64,000 bases of DNA, taken from assembly GCF_035539115.1 (NCBI RefSeq), contig NZ_DATLJA010000086.1:62001-126000 (forward strand), read 5' to 3'. Position numbers and translations under genes: made by a program. The notes beneath the pieces were generated by a model that was not told the DNA's origin, ran no database searches, and saw only the letters and a program-made list of their open reading frames with translations. Every line of letters starts with the position of its first letter. The stretch's first letter is position 1. Below, in pieces: positions 9,263 to 17,942 of the stretch. This DNA is from Desulfitobacterium_A sp035539115. Lineage in GTDB: Bacteria; Bacillota; Desulfitobacteriia; Desulfitobacteriales; Desulfitobacteriaceae.

Positions 9263-10372
9263 TTAGACAGTTAACTCTTGATGGGCTTTTTTTAACAAAT
9301 CAGGGATCTCCAGCTTTTGGGGGCACTGCTGCACACAAAGGCCGCAGGTAATGCATTGATCAGCTCCTGAGCCGGGAGTACGTAGATTTCTTTGATAAAA
9401 AAGCTTATCTATGCCTTGGGGCTTGGAGAACTGATAGCTGTTATAAACTTTAAAGATTTCCGGGATATTGACTCCTTGCGGGCAGGGCATACAGTATTTG
9501 CAGCCTGTGCAGCCAATCCGCTTTCTCCCTTCATAAACATCCTGGATTTTGCGGATTAACTCCAGATCGCTTTCTGACATGACATTGGGAGTATCATGCT
9601 CAAAGATTCTCAGATTGTCTTTGAGTTGATCCAATGAACTTGTACCGCTTAAGATAACGGAAACCTCAGGCCGGTTATAATGCCAGCGGAAGCACCATTC
9701 AATGAGTGAGCGCTTTTCAGGATAAGTATTGATTAATTCAGTTACCTCTGCTGGGATATTATTTAACAGAGAGCCTCCACGCAGCGGTTCCATGATGATC
9801 ATGGCCAGACCTTTTTCTGCTCCATATTTCAGCCCCTCAATACCGACTTGTTGGTGTTCATCTAAAATGTTGAGCTGAATTTAGGCCATTTCCCAATCAT
9901 AGGAATCCACAATTTCCATAAAAGCAGGGAAGGTGTTATGGATGGAAAATGCTTTGTGGCGAATTTTCCCTTTTTCAAGCATTTTATCGAGGAAGGTGAG
10001 TCCATCGTATTTTTTTACGGTTTCCCAATGTTCATGATTTAGATTGTGGAGCAGGTAAATATCAATGTAATCCGTACCGAGCCGCAAGAGCTGTTCATCC
10101 AGATATTTTTCAAAGTCGGCATGACTGGTGATATTGAAGATTGGGCTTTTCGTGGCTAAATAGGTGCGTTCACGGTAGCCGCCTTTCAATGCTTTCCCAG
10201 TAATTACTTCGCTGTCTTTGTAAATATAGGCGGTGTCCACGTAATTGACACCATGATCAATAGCATAGCGGACCATTTCTATCGCGTCAGCTTCATTAGA
10301 GGGAAATCTCATACATCCAAGGCCAAAGCGCGATACCTTTAAACGGGTTTTACCAAATTGAACATACTCCAT
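9263..10372 (-). pseudogene. Aldo/keto reductase with C-terminal ferredoxin domain, interrupted by one in-frame TAA
   Basis: Read across one stop, the gene encodes about 369 residues: an NADPH-type aldo/keto reductase barrel (GLGCMRFP, DTAYIYKDSE, LHNLN) and a C-terminal 4Fe-4S part (CTGCKYCMPCP and CITCGLCVQQCP). The only defect is TAA at 9881-9883 (minus strand), in a place where relatives have Gln in the pattern W-x-x-x-Q-I-Q-x-N-x-L-D-E. A single C-to-T change of CAA would explain it. Frame is kept on both sides, so the mutation is recent or is a sequencing error. The ATG at 9802 might allow expression of the C-terminal half. The gene is divergent from nothing and lies next to a MerR regulator. 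Confidence 0.85.
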
Positions 10373-10439
10373 TGATGGGTTACTTCTTTCTATAGTTTTA
10401 TTAAAATAATTTAATATAAAAATGACTTCTTAATTTTTT

Positions 10440-10847
10440 TCAGGTTTCACAACAAGAAGGAATGGGCAATCCTGCGTCATAAGCATGGCAGGCGTTATGG
10501 TAATAATCGAGCTTATGATCAAGCAAACGGAGATTTTCTTTTAAATCCTCCATTTGCTTCAATACATCTTCTTTATGCTTAAGCAGCATATTGTGACGGG
10601 CATGAAGGGTATGATCGCCTTCATTTTGCCAGTCCGTAAATTGCTTGATCTCCTTGATCGGCATTCCCGTATTTTTTAGACAACAGACAACCGAAAGCAT
10701 ATCCAGATCAGCTTCGGTAAAAACGCGATTGCCGGCTTTCGTCCTTGAGATGCTGGGCAGTAAGCCTTCGCGGTCATAGTATCTTAAAGTATAGGTTATT
10801 AATTGCATCTTCTTGGCGGCTTGTGTTATGCTGTATTCCACGATCAT
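10440..10847 (-). CDS. MerR-family transcriptional regulator
   Basis: A one-component DNA-binding regulator of about 135 residues. The N-terminal MerR helix-turn-helix is clear (YSITQAAKKMQLITYTLRYYDREGLLPSISR), followed by the antiparallel dimerisation helix (about residues 80-115). The C-terminus carries Cys and His residues (NACHAYDAG...SCCET), which could sense a metal or thiol stress, though this is inference. Start ATG 10847 is favoured because GAGG lies 5 bases upstream; GTG 10853 is an alternative. The gene is divergent from the flavoprotein at 11006, and both promoters have MerR-type long spacers, so autoregulation and control of the neighbour are likely. It may also control the downstream aldo/keto reductase on the same strand. 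Confidence 0.88.
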   Translation of the reverse strand: MIVEYSITQAAKKMQLITYTLRYYDREGLLPSISRTKAGNRVFTEADLDMLSVVCCLKNTGMPIKEIKQFTDWQNEGDHTLHARHNMLLKHKEDVLKQMEDLKENLRLLDHKLDYYHNACHAYDAGLPIPSCCET

Positions 10848-10876
10848 CGTCACCTCGATTTTTATTGTATAATACT

Positions 10877-10907
10877 ATTGTACGACTTACAGTTAACTCT
10901 AAGTCAA
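10877..10907 (-). promoter_or_regulatory. MerR-type promoter of the merR gene with operator
   Basis: On the minus strand, TTGACT (10902-10907) and TACAAT (10877-10882) are separated by 19 bp, the long spacer typical of MerR-activated promoters. The spacer holds a near-perfect 22-bp palindrome (10884-10905) centred on AGTTAACT. Confidence 0.8.
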
Positions 10908-10942
10908 GCTTATCCATGGGAATTTTTTTTACAAGCTGCCTA

Positions 10943-10973
10943 TTGACTTATAGTTAACTCTAAGATTTATACT
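10943..10973 (+). promoter_or_regulatory. MerR-type promoter of the flavoprotein gene with operator
   Basis: TTGACT (10943-10948) and TATACT (10968-10973) with a 19-bp spacer. The spacer carries a second copy of the same dyad (10945-10966; core CTTATAGTTAACTCTAAG). The two sites share 17 of 18 core bases. Confidence 0.82.
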
Positions 10974-11005
10974 CACATATATAATCAATTCTAGGAGGGT
11001 TATTG

Positions 11006-11632
11006 ATGAAAGTTATTGCAATTAATGGGAGTCCCCGTAAAAACGGCAATACAGGACAAGCACTGCAGCTTATGGCTGATGAGTTGAAAAAGGAAGGCAT
11101 TGAAGTCGAGATCATTCAGATCGGACACAAGAACATTCATGGCTGTATCGCCTGCGGACACTGTTTTACTTCCGAACAGAACCAATGTGTTTTTAAAGAT
11201 GACATTCTCAATGAGGTAGCGGCCAAAATGCGCGAAGCCGACGGATTTATCCTGGGTTCGCCAACGTATTATGCAGGAATTGCCGGGACCATGAAATCAT
11301 TTCTCGATCGAGTATTCTATACCAGTTCGGGCTATTTTAAATATAAGGTTGCGACTTCAGTCGCAGTTGTTCGTCGTGCCGGCGGAGTGGATGTGGTACA
11401 TCAGCTTAATAACTATCTCAATTTGGCACAAACTGTTACCCCGCCGTCTCAGTACTGGACTGTTGGCTATGGCAGAAGCGAAGGAGAAGTTCACCAAGAC
11501 GGAGAGGGTATCCAGACCCTTCGTAAAAATGCCCGGGCAATGGCTTGGCTACTCAAGGTGATTGATGCCAGCAAAGGCAAGATTCCTTTCCCGATTGAAG
11601 AAGAGCGTGTTATGACCAACTTTATTCGCTAA
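11006..11632 (+). CDS. NADPH-dependent FMN reductase / iron-sulfur flavoprotein-like
   Basis: A 208-residue flavodoxin-fold protein. The N-terminus MKVIAINGSPRKNGNTGQALQL is the FMN phosphate-binding loop. GCIACGHCFTSEQNQC gives a compact cysteine cluster as in iron-sulfur flavoproteins and related quinone or nitro reductases, and GSPTYYAGIAGTMKSFLDR is the second FMN-binding motif. Start ATG 11006 with AGGAGGG 6 bases upstream; an adjacent TTG at 11003 is less likely. Controlled by the MerR-type promoter just upstream. A terminator follows at 11728. Substrate unknown. Confidence 0.88.
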   Translation: MKVIAINGSPRKNGNTGQALQLMADELKKEGIEVEIIQIGHKNIHGCIACGHCFTSEQNQCVFKDDILNEVAAKMREADGFILGSPTYYAGIAGTMKSFLDRVFYTSSGYFKYKVATSVAVVRRAGGVDVVHQLNNYLNLAQTVTPPSQYWTVGYGRSEGEVHQDGEGIQTLRKNARAMAWLLKVIDASKGKIPFPIEEERVMTNFIR

Positions 11633-11727
11633 GGATTAAAAGATAATACTGAAAAGCCAGTTCAAGCAAGGAGCAACGATATAGGCTCTGAAGGTTTTAT
11701 TATAGGAGAAAGAACAAAACCAAAAGT

Positions 11728-11756
11728 GACATGCGAATTTTGCATGTCTTTTTTCT
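11728..11756 (+). terminator. Terminator after the flavoprotein gene
   Basis: Stem GACATGC / GCATGTC with a 7-base loop, followed by a run of T residues. Confidence 0.85.
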
Positions 11757-11836
11757 TTTTACCGGGAGTATATTTCGCCGAAAATAATTTGAAAAACTTG
11801 AGTTATAAAATTTATTTTTTTAAAAATTTGACTTAC

Positions 11837-11875
11837 ATATCAGTTTGATATAATATTTATATATCAAACTGATAT
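11837..11875 (+). promoter_or_regulatory. Operator palindrome of the PadR operon
   Basis: A perfect inverted repeat with 16-bp arms, ATATCAGTTTGATATA and its complement, separated by 7 bases. TTGACT at 11828 precedes it and a TATAAT overlaps the left arm. PadR regulators bind ATATC/GATAT-type dyads at their own promoters, so this is probably the autoregulatory site. Confidence 0.8.
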
Positions 11876-11913
11876 ATGCGTAATTGTTTGAGTAAAGGCT
11901 CAGGAGGCTTAAA

Positions 11914-12453
11914 ATGGCAAATGAAAAGAAAATGGATTGTGTGATTCTTGGACTGTTAAGTCATGAATCGCTGACGGGGTATGAGATTAAAAAAAGAATA
12001 GATACAACACTTAAATTTTTCTGGAGTGCAAGCTTTGGAAGTATATATCCAACACTCAATTCCCTCGATCAAGACGGCCTAGTAACAAAGTTGGAGATAA
12101 CAGATAAGGGAAGAGATAAGGTAATTTATACAATTACGGATGCGGGAAGAGAGTATTTAAAACAATGGCTTGTACTTCCTGTGACAAAGGATGAGTTAAG
12201 ATACGAGACTTTATTGAAACTTTTTTTTGGAAGTGAGATTGGCCCAAAGGTAACGATCGGTCACATCCTAGATTTCGAAACAAAGATCAAATGTGAATTG
12301 CCCTATTTAGAAGGGGCTGTTCGCGAATTAAAGAAGATTCAGAAAGAAGAGGAGGCGCATAGCTACTATCTGTTGACAGCTCTATTTGGAGAAAAAGTTT
12401 ATAAGACATATATAGAGTGGTGTGAAGAGGCCAAAAAGATCCTGGAGGGCTAA
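11914..12453 (+). CDS. PadR-family transcriptional regulator
   Basis: A 179-residue repressor. The N-terminal PadR winged helix is clear (ILGLLSHESLTGYEIKKRID, then SFGSIYPTLNSLDQDGLVTK), and the C-terminal helical dimerisation domain of the long PadR subgroup follows (residues about 90-175). GGAGG lies 7 bases before ATG. It begins 39 bases after a large palindrome that is likely its own operator. The downstream hydrolase gene starts 4 bases after its stop, so the pair forms an operon. Confidence 0.92.
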   Translation: MANEKKMDCVILGLLSHESLTGYEIKKRIDTTLKFFWSASFGSIYPTLNSLDQDGLVTKLEITDKGRDKVIYTITDAGREYLKQWLVLPVTKDELRYETLLKLFFGSEIGPKVTIGHILDFETKIKCELPYLEGAVRELKKIQKEEEAHSYYLLTALFGEKVYKTYIEWCEEAKKILEG

Positions 12454-12456
12454 GGC

Positions 12457-13293
12457 ATGGATAAAAATATTAAGCTGGCAATGATTGGTGTTGTCGTATT
12501 GGTAGGTTTATTTGTCTTTTGTGGCATTGCCTTTAATCAAGTGTTTCGATATATCAGTTACTCTTTTTATAAGAATACGGAACAATATACACAGGGAGAT
12601 AACGCAGTTAAAAAATTAGAGATAGGTAAAGAAAAAAATTTAATTGGATATGTAAGAAGCACTGATTATACTCAAGCCAAGAAAACGATTCTTTTCTTTG
12701 GTGGCTCTAAAGAAATAGCTTACAATGCGGTATTAGACTATGGTAAGGTTTTTGATGATTATGCATTTGTATCTGTTGATTACCCGGGAAGTCAGGAAAG
12801 CAAAGGATCAATGAATTTACAAACCATGCAAGAAGCCGCATTAAGATTCTATGATTATATAGTCGATTTGGATTATATAGATAAAGATAATATATATATT
12901 ATGGGAAATAGTTATGGGACAGGTATAGCAACCTATCTTGCCTCAGAAAAAGGCTGTAAAAAGTTGGTATTAGTTACTCCATATCGTGATGTTTTTGATT
13001 TATACAATGCAATTATTCCAATCTTTAATAGTCCATTGGGCTGGTTTATTACAGACAATATTAATACAAAAGAATATGCGCAATCTGTAACAGAACCAAC
13101 TTTGATTATCACATCCGATTCTGATGGTACACTGGATCGGTCGATTTCCTATTCGTTAGTAAATTATTTTAATGATGCTCGTGTTACTGAATTTCAAGGG
13201 ATTAAACATGCAGGGTACCTCAAGGATGAAGGAGTTGTTTCAACGATTAAAAATTTTTGTGATAATTTAATATTTTTTTCGGAGATTCCATAG
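12457..13293 (+). CDS. Membrane-anchored alpha/beta hydrolase
   Basis: A 278-residue protein with an N-terminal membrane anchor (residues 6-30) and an alpha/beta hydrolase domain outside. The nucleophile elbow is GNSYGTG near residue 150 (Ser). An Asp in SDSDGTLD and a His in GIKHAGYL complete a plausible catalytic triad. Co-transcribed with the PadR gene. Similar PadR-linked hydrolases are thought to act in envelope or small-molecule detoxification, but the substrate is unknown. AT-rich, as are the neighbours up to 14000. Confidence 0.85.
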   Translation: MDKNIKLAMIGVVVLVGLFVFCGIAFNQVFRYISYSFYKNTEQYTQGDNAVKKLEIGKEKNLIGYVRSTDYTQAKKTILFFGGSKEIAYNAVLDYGKVFDDYAFVSVDYPGSQESKGSMNLQTMQEAALRFYDYIVDLDYIDKDNIYIMGNSYGTGIATYLASEKGCKKLVLVTPYRDVFDLYNAIIPIFNSPLGWFITDNINTKEYAQSVTEPTLIITSDSDGTLDRSISYSLVNYFNDARVTEFQGIKHAGYLKDEGVVSTIKNFCDNLIFFSEIP

Positions 13294-13294
13294 T

Positions 13295-13475
13295 TATAGC
13301 CTGCATTCCCGGATTATTATAACGAGGTATTGAAAAAGCCCATATCTACAGTCCTTTTTCGTCAGCCTTGTTATAAAGTATTATAACGAAGCTCACTTGG
13401 TAATTCTCTACAAACGTTGATTTATTGGGCTTTTAAGGCTCCTTGTTATAATTTTAGCGGGAATGCAGGTTATAG
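13295..13475. mobile_element. MITE-like element with terminal inverted repeats
   Basis: A 181-base noncoding element. The left end (TATAGCCTGCATTCCCG...TTATAACGAGG) and right end (CCTTGTTATAATTTTAGCGGGAATGCAGGTTATA) are imperfect inverted repeats of about 33 bases. The inside has no gene but contains further TTATAA-type dyads. It starts 2 bases after the hydrolase stop codon. Terminal TATA could reflect insertion at TA. No transposase is linked. Confidence 0.65.
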
Positions 13476-13512
13476 GACATGCGTGTTAGGGCAAGGATTT
13501 GGGGGGATGTGA

Positions 13513-13905
13513 ATGATTGAATATAATCTGGGGAAGAAGGTCAACTTTGAACATCTTGTACAACTTTTCAACCAGGCAGGCTGGACAGATAAAACATCGG
13601 ATCTAGACCGTCTACAGTTAATGGTTGAGAATTCACAAATTGTTGTCACTGCTTGGGATGAGGGGAATATGATTGGTTTCGCTAGGTGCGTTACTGATCA
13701 TGTATTCAATGGCCAAATAAATAACGTTATAGTTGATCAAGAATACCGCGGTAGGGGAATCGGTAAGGGACTTATTTCAAACATTCTTAACAGTAGTAAA
13801 ATGGTTACTTACATTCTTAGAGGTGACACTGAAAATGTAGATTTTTACAAGCATATGGGATTTAAAGACGCCAATTTATCTTTGGTTTATAACCGAGTTG
13901 AATAG
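13513..13905 (+). CDS. GNAT-family N-acetyltransferase
   Basis: A 130-residue acetyltransferase with the acetyl-CoA-binding motif VDQEYRGRGIGKGLI near residues 77-91 and a C-terminal FYKHMGFKDA motif, both standard for GNAT enzymes. Length is normal for small GNATs. GGGGGGATGTGA before ATG 13513 provides a ribosome site. Stands alone between the MITE and repeat A copy 1. The substrate cannot be told from the sequence. Confidence 0.9.
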   Translation: MIEYNLGKKVNFEHLVQLFNQAGWTDKTSDLDRLQLMVENSQIVVTAWDEGNMIGFARCVTDHVFNGQINNVIVDQEYRGRGIGKGLISNILNSSKMVTYILRGDTENVDFYKHMGFKDANLSLVYNRVE

Positions 13906-14015
13906 AGACCGAGGCTATTTAGGAGTTACAAAAGTTCGTAACTATTTATTCATTTCGGAACTACAAGAGAGTTGATTATTAAAGCAAAGAAATGGGGACC
14001 GGACGCTGAGTGGAA

Positions 14016-14260
14016 ATTCTTATATTGTGCAATTAGCCTAAGCAGAATATATGTTATTGAATAACAAGAAGTGGTCCATAATGGTTAAAAACCGAGGTTG
14101 GTCCTTGATGATAGCGGCAGCTCAGGCTAAAGTTAACAATTAGGACTTATCTCAGAAATGATATAAGCATAGACTATTTAAGACTAGTCTTATTAAAAAA
14201 TATAGGGTATGGGAACTTAACTTTATTTGATTTTAAGTACCCATACCCTTATTTTTATTA
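14016..14260 (+). repeat. Repeat A, copy 1 (structured, terminator-ended)
   Basis: About 245 bases shared with copies at 17324 and 21128. The 5' part (14071-14149) includes a helix TTGGTCCT (14098) / AGGACTTA (14142). The 3' end is a long hairpin, AGGGTATGGGaACTTAA...TTAAGTaCCCATACCCT (14204-14249), followed by T-rich sequence. No open frame of note. Confidence 0.75.
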
Positions 14261-14454
14261 AAAGCTATATTTTTGAGATATTAATTAAAAAATGGCTATT
14301 GCGCACTTGTAGGATATAGCACTAAACCGCTGGCGCGGTGGTTTCCGTAGTATAGCCCCTGTTATTCAACCGAATGTTGCTGTTAACTATTACTTCTCGT
14401 TCATATCTCCTGTAAAATATTAGAGATTTTATTTTAAAGGAGATGTTTCGATCT

Positions 14455-15030
14455 ATGACAAAAGAAGAGGTTTTAGCGAAGCTGCAATTTGATGTGGAAC
14501 TCAGGGGGCTAAGCAAGCATACCCAGGCTGAATACCCTACCAGAGTCAAAATCTTTCAGGATCACTTTAATAAACCTGCAACCGAGTTAGGTGAAGAGGA
14601 TATTAGACAGTTTCTCCACTATCTCACCACAGAAAAAAAGCTTGCGCCTGTGGTGCAGGGCTTCGCCTCAGTGAAGCAGCCTCCCTTAAAGTTTCAGATA
14701 TCGATAGCAACAAAATGCAGTTGTTCATTCGCAATGCTAAAGGCAGCAAAGATCGATATGCTCTGCTTTCACAAGCCAATCTCGATATCCTCAGAACATA
14801 CTGGAAAGCCTATCGCCCTTAAAGAATGGCTTTTTTACAGCAGGAATAATACCAACACACACATTTTGCATAGAGCTATACAAAATATTTTTCATAAATA
14901 TGTCAATATATTTTTTATATCAAGCAGTTGCTCGGGCACTCAGATATCAGCTCGACTTGCTATTACTTGCATTTGCTTAAGATTGAATCACTCAACGTAA
15001 AGAGTCCTCTAGATCGGCTGGCTGAATCGG
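14455..15030 (+). pseudogene. Tyrosine recombinase/integrase remnant
   Basis: The N-terminal SAM-like core-binding domain is readable (ELRGLSKHTQAEYPTRVKIFQDHF, EEDIRQFLHYLTTEKKL). It then jumps directly into a shifted frame encoding part of the catalytic domain (GLRLSEAASLKVSDID, NAKGSKDRYALLS). The middle of the gene is deleted and frames change at least twice; the catalytic Tyr region is not intact. Integrase genes of this type often accompany IS91-like transposases, and a fragment of one follows. ATG 14455 with AAAGGAG upstream is the likely ancestral start. Non-functional. Confidence 0.8.
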
Positions 15031-15039
15031 ATAAGGCCA

Positions 15040-15369
15040 ATGGCTGAGGTTCAAGATATCTTCCTAAAATACGGCAAAGACTACCGAAACAACCACAAGC
15101 TCACTCTAGTGCAACATAAAGCGATGTCAGCCATTCAAAAATGCAGAACATCACATTTAGGCGGCCATAAGGAGGTTTGTGACGCTTGTGGGCATACTCG
15201 AATTTCTTACAATTCTTGCCGCAACAGGCACTGCCCTAAATGCCAAACTCTTGCCAAAGAACGCTGGATTGAAAACCAGAAAAGCAATTTGCTCGACGTT
15301 GGATACTTCCATGTGGTATTCACCAACAAGAAAAATACGTTTTGGCATTTTGCGACGATTCGATCGTAA
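15040..15369 (+). pseudogene. IS91-family transposase fragment (N-terminal zinc domain)
   Basis: The first 109 residues of an IS91-like rolling-circle transposase. The zinc-binding domain is intact: H...CDACGHTRISYNSCRNRHCPKCQ, then AKERWIENQ and VGYFHVVFT. The reading frame ends soon after, so the catalytic Tyr domain is missing. Located right after the integrase remnant, as in complete IS91-like elements of Firmicutes. Dead copy. Confidence 0.8.
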
Positions 15370-16044
15370 TACAAAAATTCAATAACGAAAGTAAGGTTCA
15401 GCTCATTTTTGTAATTCGGCGACTTACGATGAATCAATTTTCATGATAGTACAATAACGTTTGTAAGGTCAGACTAGTTAGACAATGATGAAGATTCATG
15501 CGAAAATGAATTTATGCTTACGAATAGAATGTAATAGTTAGCACTTTAGCGTCTGCTACATTCAAACCATTGATTTCACCGGTATTTTGAACGATTTTGA
15601 AAGTGTATCAATGTCGCGATTTGTGAAATTTACAATGAGACATAAGAGCAAGCAGCGCACACAGATTATAATTGTAACGACTTGTATGGATATGGCACTT
15701 AAGACATTGTTAAAAATAATAAGAGCATGTTGGGATATTGAAAACTCGAATTTTTAATAACTTGAAACGTGAATGTGGTTTAGAGCATTGCTTTATGCAT
15801 TGCGAGAAGGCAGTAGAAGCTGCTCCGGAACTGGTCAACACTTTCCCAACTGGTGAAATTCAAATTATCGGATAGTTACATTTTCTCCACCTGTGAGGCA
15901 TGCCGGCTGTGAAACTAATCCGATCGGCCTGCCTTAGTGACTCATTAAGAATCACATCAAATACAGGACCGCCGAGGCACATCCTTAGGAAATATCCTAG
16001 GCATCTTCGTGGTTCATAAGAATTCAAAACAAAGGAGTGCTAAC
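15370..16044. other. Decayed intergenic region with transposase debris
   Basis: About 675 bases with no intact gene. Bases 15759-15875 encode NLKRECGLEHCFMHCEKAVEAA in one frame, which looks like the C-terminal end of an unrelated IS transposase. The remainder, including AT-rich sequence at 15380-15700, has nothing recognisable. Confidence 0.45.
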
Positions 16045-16974
16045 ATGAAAATATGTGTACTCGGTGCCGGCGCTATGGGCTGCCTTTACGGCGGATGCCT
16101 GTCGCATATCGGCCATGATGTTACCCTTGTAGGCGGCAGGAGTATTCCTATTATTCGGGAAAAAGGCCTAAAAATGAATACGGCCTGGACCGGTCCCATC
16201 GTTGTCCATCCCAAAGCCTGTTATGCCAATGAGCTTGAGGGTGAATTTGATCTTCTCATCCTCCTGACAAAGGCTTTTCAGTCGCACGATGCAATGGATT
16301 CCGTACGCCATATCCTCAATGACAAAATGACCGTCCTGTCTCTGCAGAATGGCCTGGGCAACAAAGAACTGCTTCAGGAATATGTCTCTACCGAGCAGAT
16401 TATGCTGGGTATGACCCTGTATCCTTCTGATCTCATAGCTCCCGGGGAAATCGTCAGCAGCTTTGCCGATATTGGTGCACTTGTCGACGCCGAGGGCCCC
16501 CTGACAGAACGAACAAAGAAGATCTCTGCCGAAATGGATAAGGCGGGCATCAAACACATCATCGGCGAAGGTGCGTGGGAATTTATCTGGGAAAAGATTA
16601 TTTTTAACGCCGTCGCTAATCCTTTGTGCGCTCTCTTGGGCGTCTCCTCCGAAATGCTCTCTCCCATCGGTGCCTTTGACCTGCTCTATCAGATGGCTGA
16701 TGAGGGTCTAGCTATTGCCAATGCCAACGGCGTTGCCATTTCCGGCGAAAGCATGAGAAAGCGTTTAGACGTGTTGGAACTGGGGAAACCCCACGCCCCC
16801 TCAATGTTGGTGGACATCACTGCCGGTCGCAAGACCGAAGTAGATACCATAAACGGTGGCCTGGTAAGAGAAGGTAAGAGACTTGGCATACCCACTCCGA
16901 TCAACAACATCATTATTCAGCTAATTCATTTGAAGGAAAAGTCCCGTGGAAGAGAATATACTCCCCATAGTTGA
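16045..16974 (+). CDS. Ketopantoate reductase-like (PanE/ApbA family)
   Basis: A 309-residue NAD(P)H-dependent 2-oxo acid reductase. The N-terminal Rossmann motif is MKICVLGAGAMGCLYGGCLS. NGLGN near residue 102, the catalytic Lys in WEKIIFNAVANPLCAL and PSMLVDITAGRKTEVDTINGGLV near the C-terminus match the PanE/ApbA family. ATG 16045 is chosen because AAAGGAG lies 9 bases upstream; an earlier in-frame ATG at 16009 has none. It stands alone, with no other pantothenate gene nearby, so it may act on another 2-oxo acid. GC content is higher than in flanking debris. Confidence 0.88.
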   Translation: MKICVLGAGAMGCLYGGCLSHIGHDVTLVGGRSIPIIREKGLKMNTAWTGPIVVHPKACYANELEGEFDLLILLTKAFQSHDAMDSVRHILNDKMTVLSLQNGLGNKELLQEYVSTEQIMLGMTLYPSDLIAPGEIVSSFADIGALVDAEGPLTERTKKISAEMDKAGIKHIIGEGAWEFIWEKIIFNAVANPLCALLGVSSEMLSPIGAFDLLYQMADEGLAIANANGVAISGESMRKRLDVLELGKPHAPSMLVDITAGRKTEVDTINGGLVREGKRLGIPTPINNIIIQLIHLKEKSRGREYTPHS

Positions 16975-17184
16975 TCCACCAATTCTCCATAGCATAAGTT
17001 GATTTGCAATACCCATCATCTCAAAGAAATGTCTTTTTGCTTATAATTTAAATAATTTGTTAATGGTCTTATCGGGGCAGGGTCTTACGTTCTTTTTTAG
17101 CATTGCACGTATGAAGAAATAAAAAGACAAAGGGTTTGGTTAATGCAAATGAACCGCCCCTCTGTTCTTTAGAGACAAATAAAC

Positions 17185-17231
17185 AAGATACTACAAGGGA
17201 CTGTGTTTCACACAGTCCCTTGTAGTATCTT
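17185..17231. terminator. Perfect 21-bp hairpin, likely terminator
   Basis: Arms aagatactacaagggactgtg and its exact complement with a 5-base loop. There is no clean T run on the plus strand; the sequence is a bit T-rich on the minus strand. It lies about 210 bases after the ketopantoate reductase-like gene. Confidence 0.6.
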
Positions 17232-17323
17232 AGAGTAGGGGGAGGAGAAGACTCTTTAAAAGTTTTTTACCCACAAATCATTATTTACTGTAATATAGGA
17301 CGATGCTAACAGTAAGACTCATT

Positions 17324-17590
17324 ATTCTTATGTTGTGCAATTAGTCCGAACAGATATAAATGTTATTGGTTACAAAAAGTGTTCCATAATGTTAAAAATT
17401 GAGATTGGTCTTTTATGATAGCTGCAGCACAGGCTAAAGTTAACAATCAGGACTAATCAGTAACGAAACAAATAGCCAAGCGCAAACTGTAAACCGATAT
17501 ATGGACATTTTGACCCATTGTATAATAAAAATAGAGGGATATTGGAACTTAAATCATTTTGATTTTAAGTACCAATATCCCTATTTTATT
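17324..17590 (+). repeat. Repeat A, copy 2 (structured, terminator-ended)
   Basis: Second copy of the family at 14016. The 5' part is closely conserved (TTGGTCTT at 17405 pairs with AGGACTAA at 17449). The middle differs. The 3' hairpin (17535-17582) keeps ACTTAA/TTAAGT but has AGGGATATTGG/CCAATATCCCT in place of AGGGTATGGG/CCCATACCCT, so both strands of the stem changed together. Confidence 0.75.
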
Positions 17591-17629
17591 GCAAGCTGGG
17601 TGTTATCCGAACCCCACCGAAATGATATG

Positions 17630-17669
17630 GCCTTCCTTTCTTTATTTCAATGAAAGGAGGGCTTTTTTT
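17630..17669 (+). terminator. Rho-independent terminator
   Basis: Stem GCCTTCCTTTC / GAAAGGAGGGC with an 11-base loop and seven T residues. It lies just after repeat A copy 2 and before repeat B copy 1; no gene directly upstream needs it, so it may belong to a deleted gene. Confidence 0.8.
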
Positions 17670-17737
17670 GTACTAACAGAAACTTCCATGAACCTGCCGA
17701 TTCACAGGGAGGTATGAAAATGTAGTCCATTTTCGTA

Positions 17738-17830
17738 AGAAAGTATAAGTTTTGGGCAGATAGCATTAGTGCAACTAAGGCTTCCGCTTTCGCAAAGCTC
17801 GGTGAAAGCCGGGTTTTCTTTATAAATATT
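17738..17830. repeat. Repeat B, copy 1
   Basis: About 88 bases shared with 35143-35230. Both have AGAAAGTATAAGTTTTGGG, CAGATAGCAT and AGTGCAACTAAGGCTTCCGC, then a variable hairpin loop and GTTTTCTTTAT. The hairpin GGCTTcCGC...GGTGaAAGCC differs in sequence from copy 2 but keeps the pairing. It lies 113 bases before the DeoR start. Confidence 0.7.
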
Positions 17831-17942
17831 GAGTATTATAAATAGCCAAAGCTTAAAACAGCATATAATAGCATGAAAATGCAATAATATAAGTACAAAA
17901 CTGCAGACAACATGATATAATGCAATAGAGGGGTTGTTGAGT

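Noticed and set aside
9802..9883. In-frame stop in the aldo/keto reductase as a recoded amino acid
   Set aside because: The codon is TAA, not TGA or TAG, so selenocysteine or pyrrolysine insertion does not apply; a nonsense mutation is simpler.
16975..17942. CRISPR array or tRNA gene in the repeat-rich intergenic regions
   Set aside because: Repeats are few, long and widely spaced with no direct-repeat/spacer periodicity, and no cloverleaf or conserved TTCRA-type loop was found.
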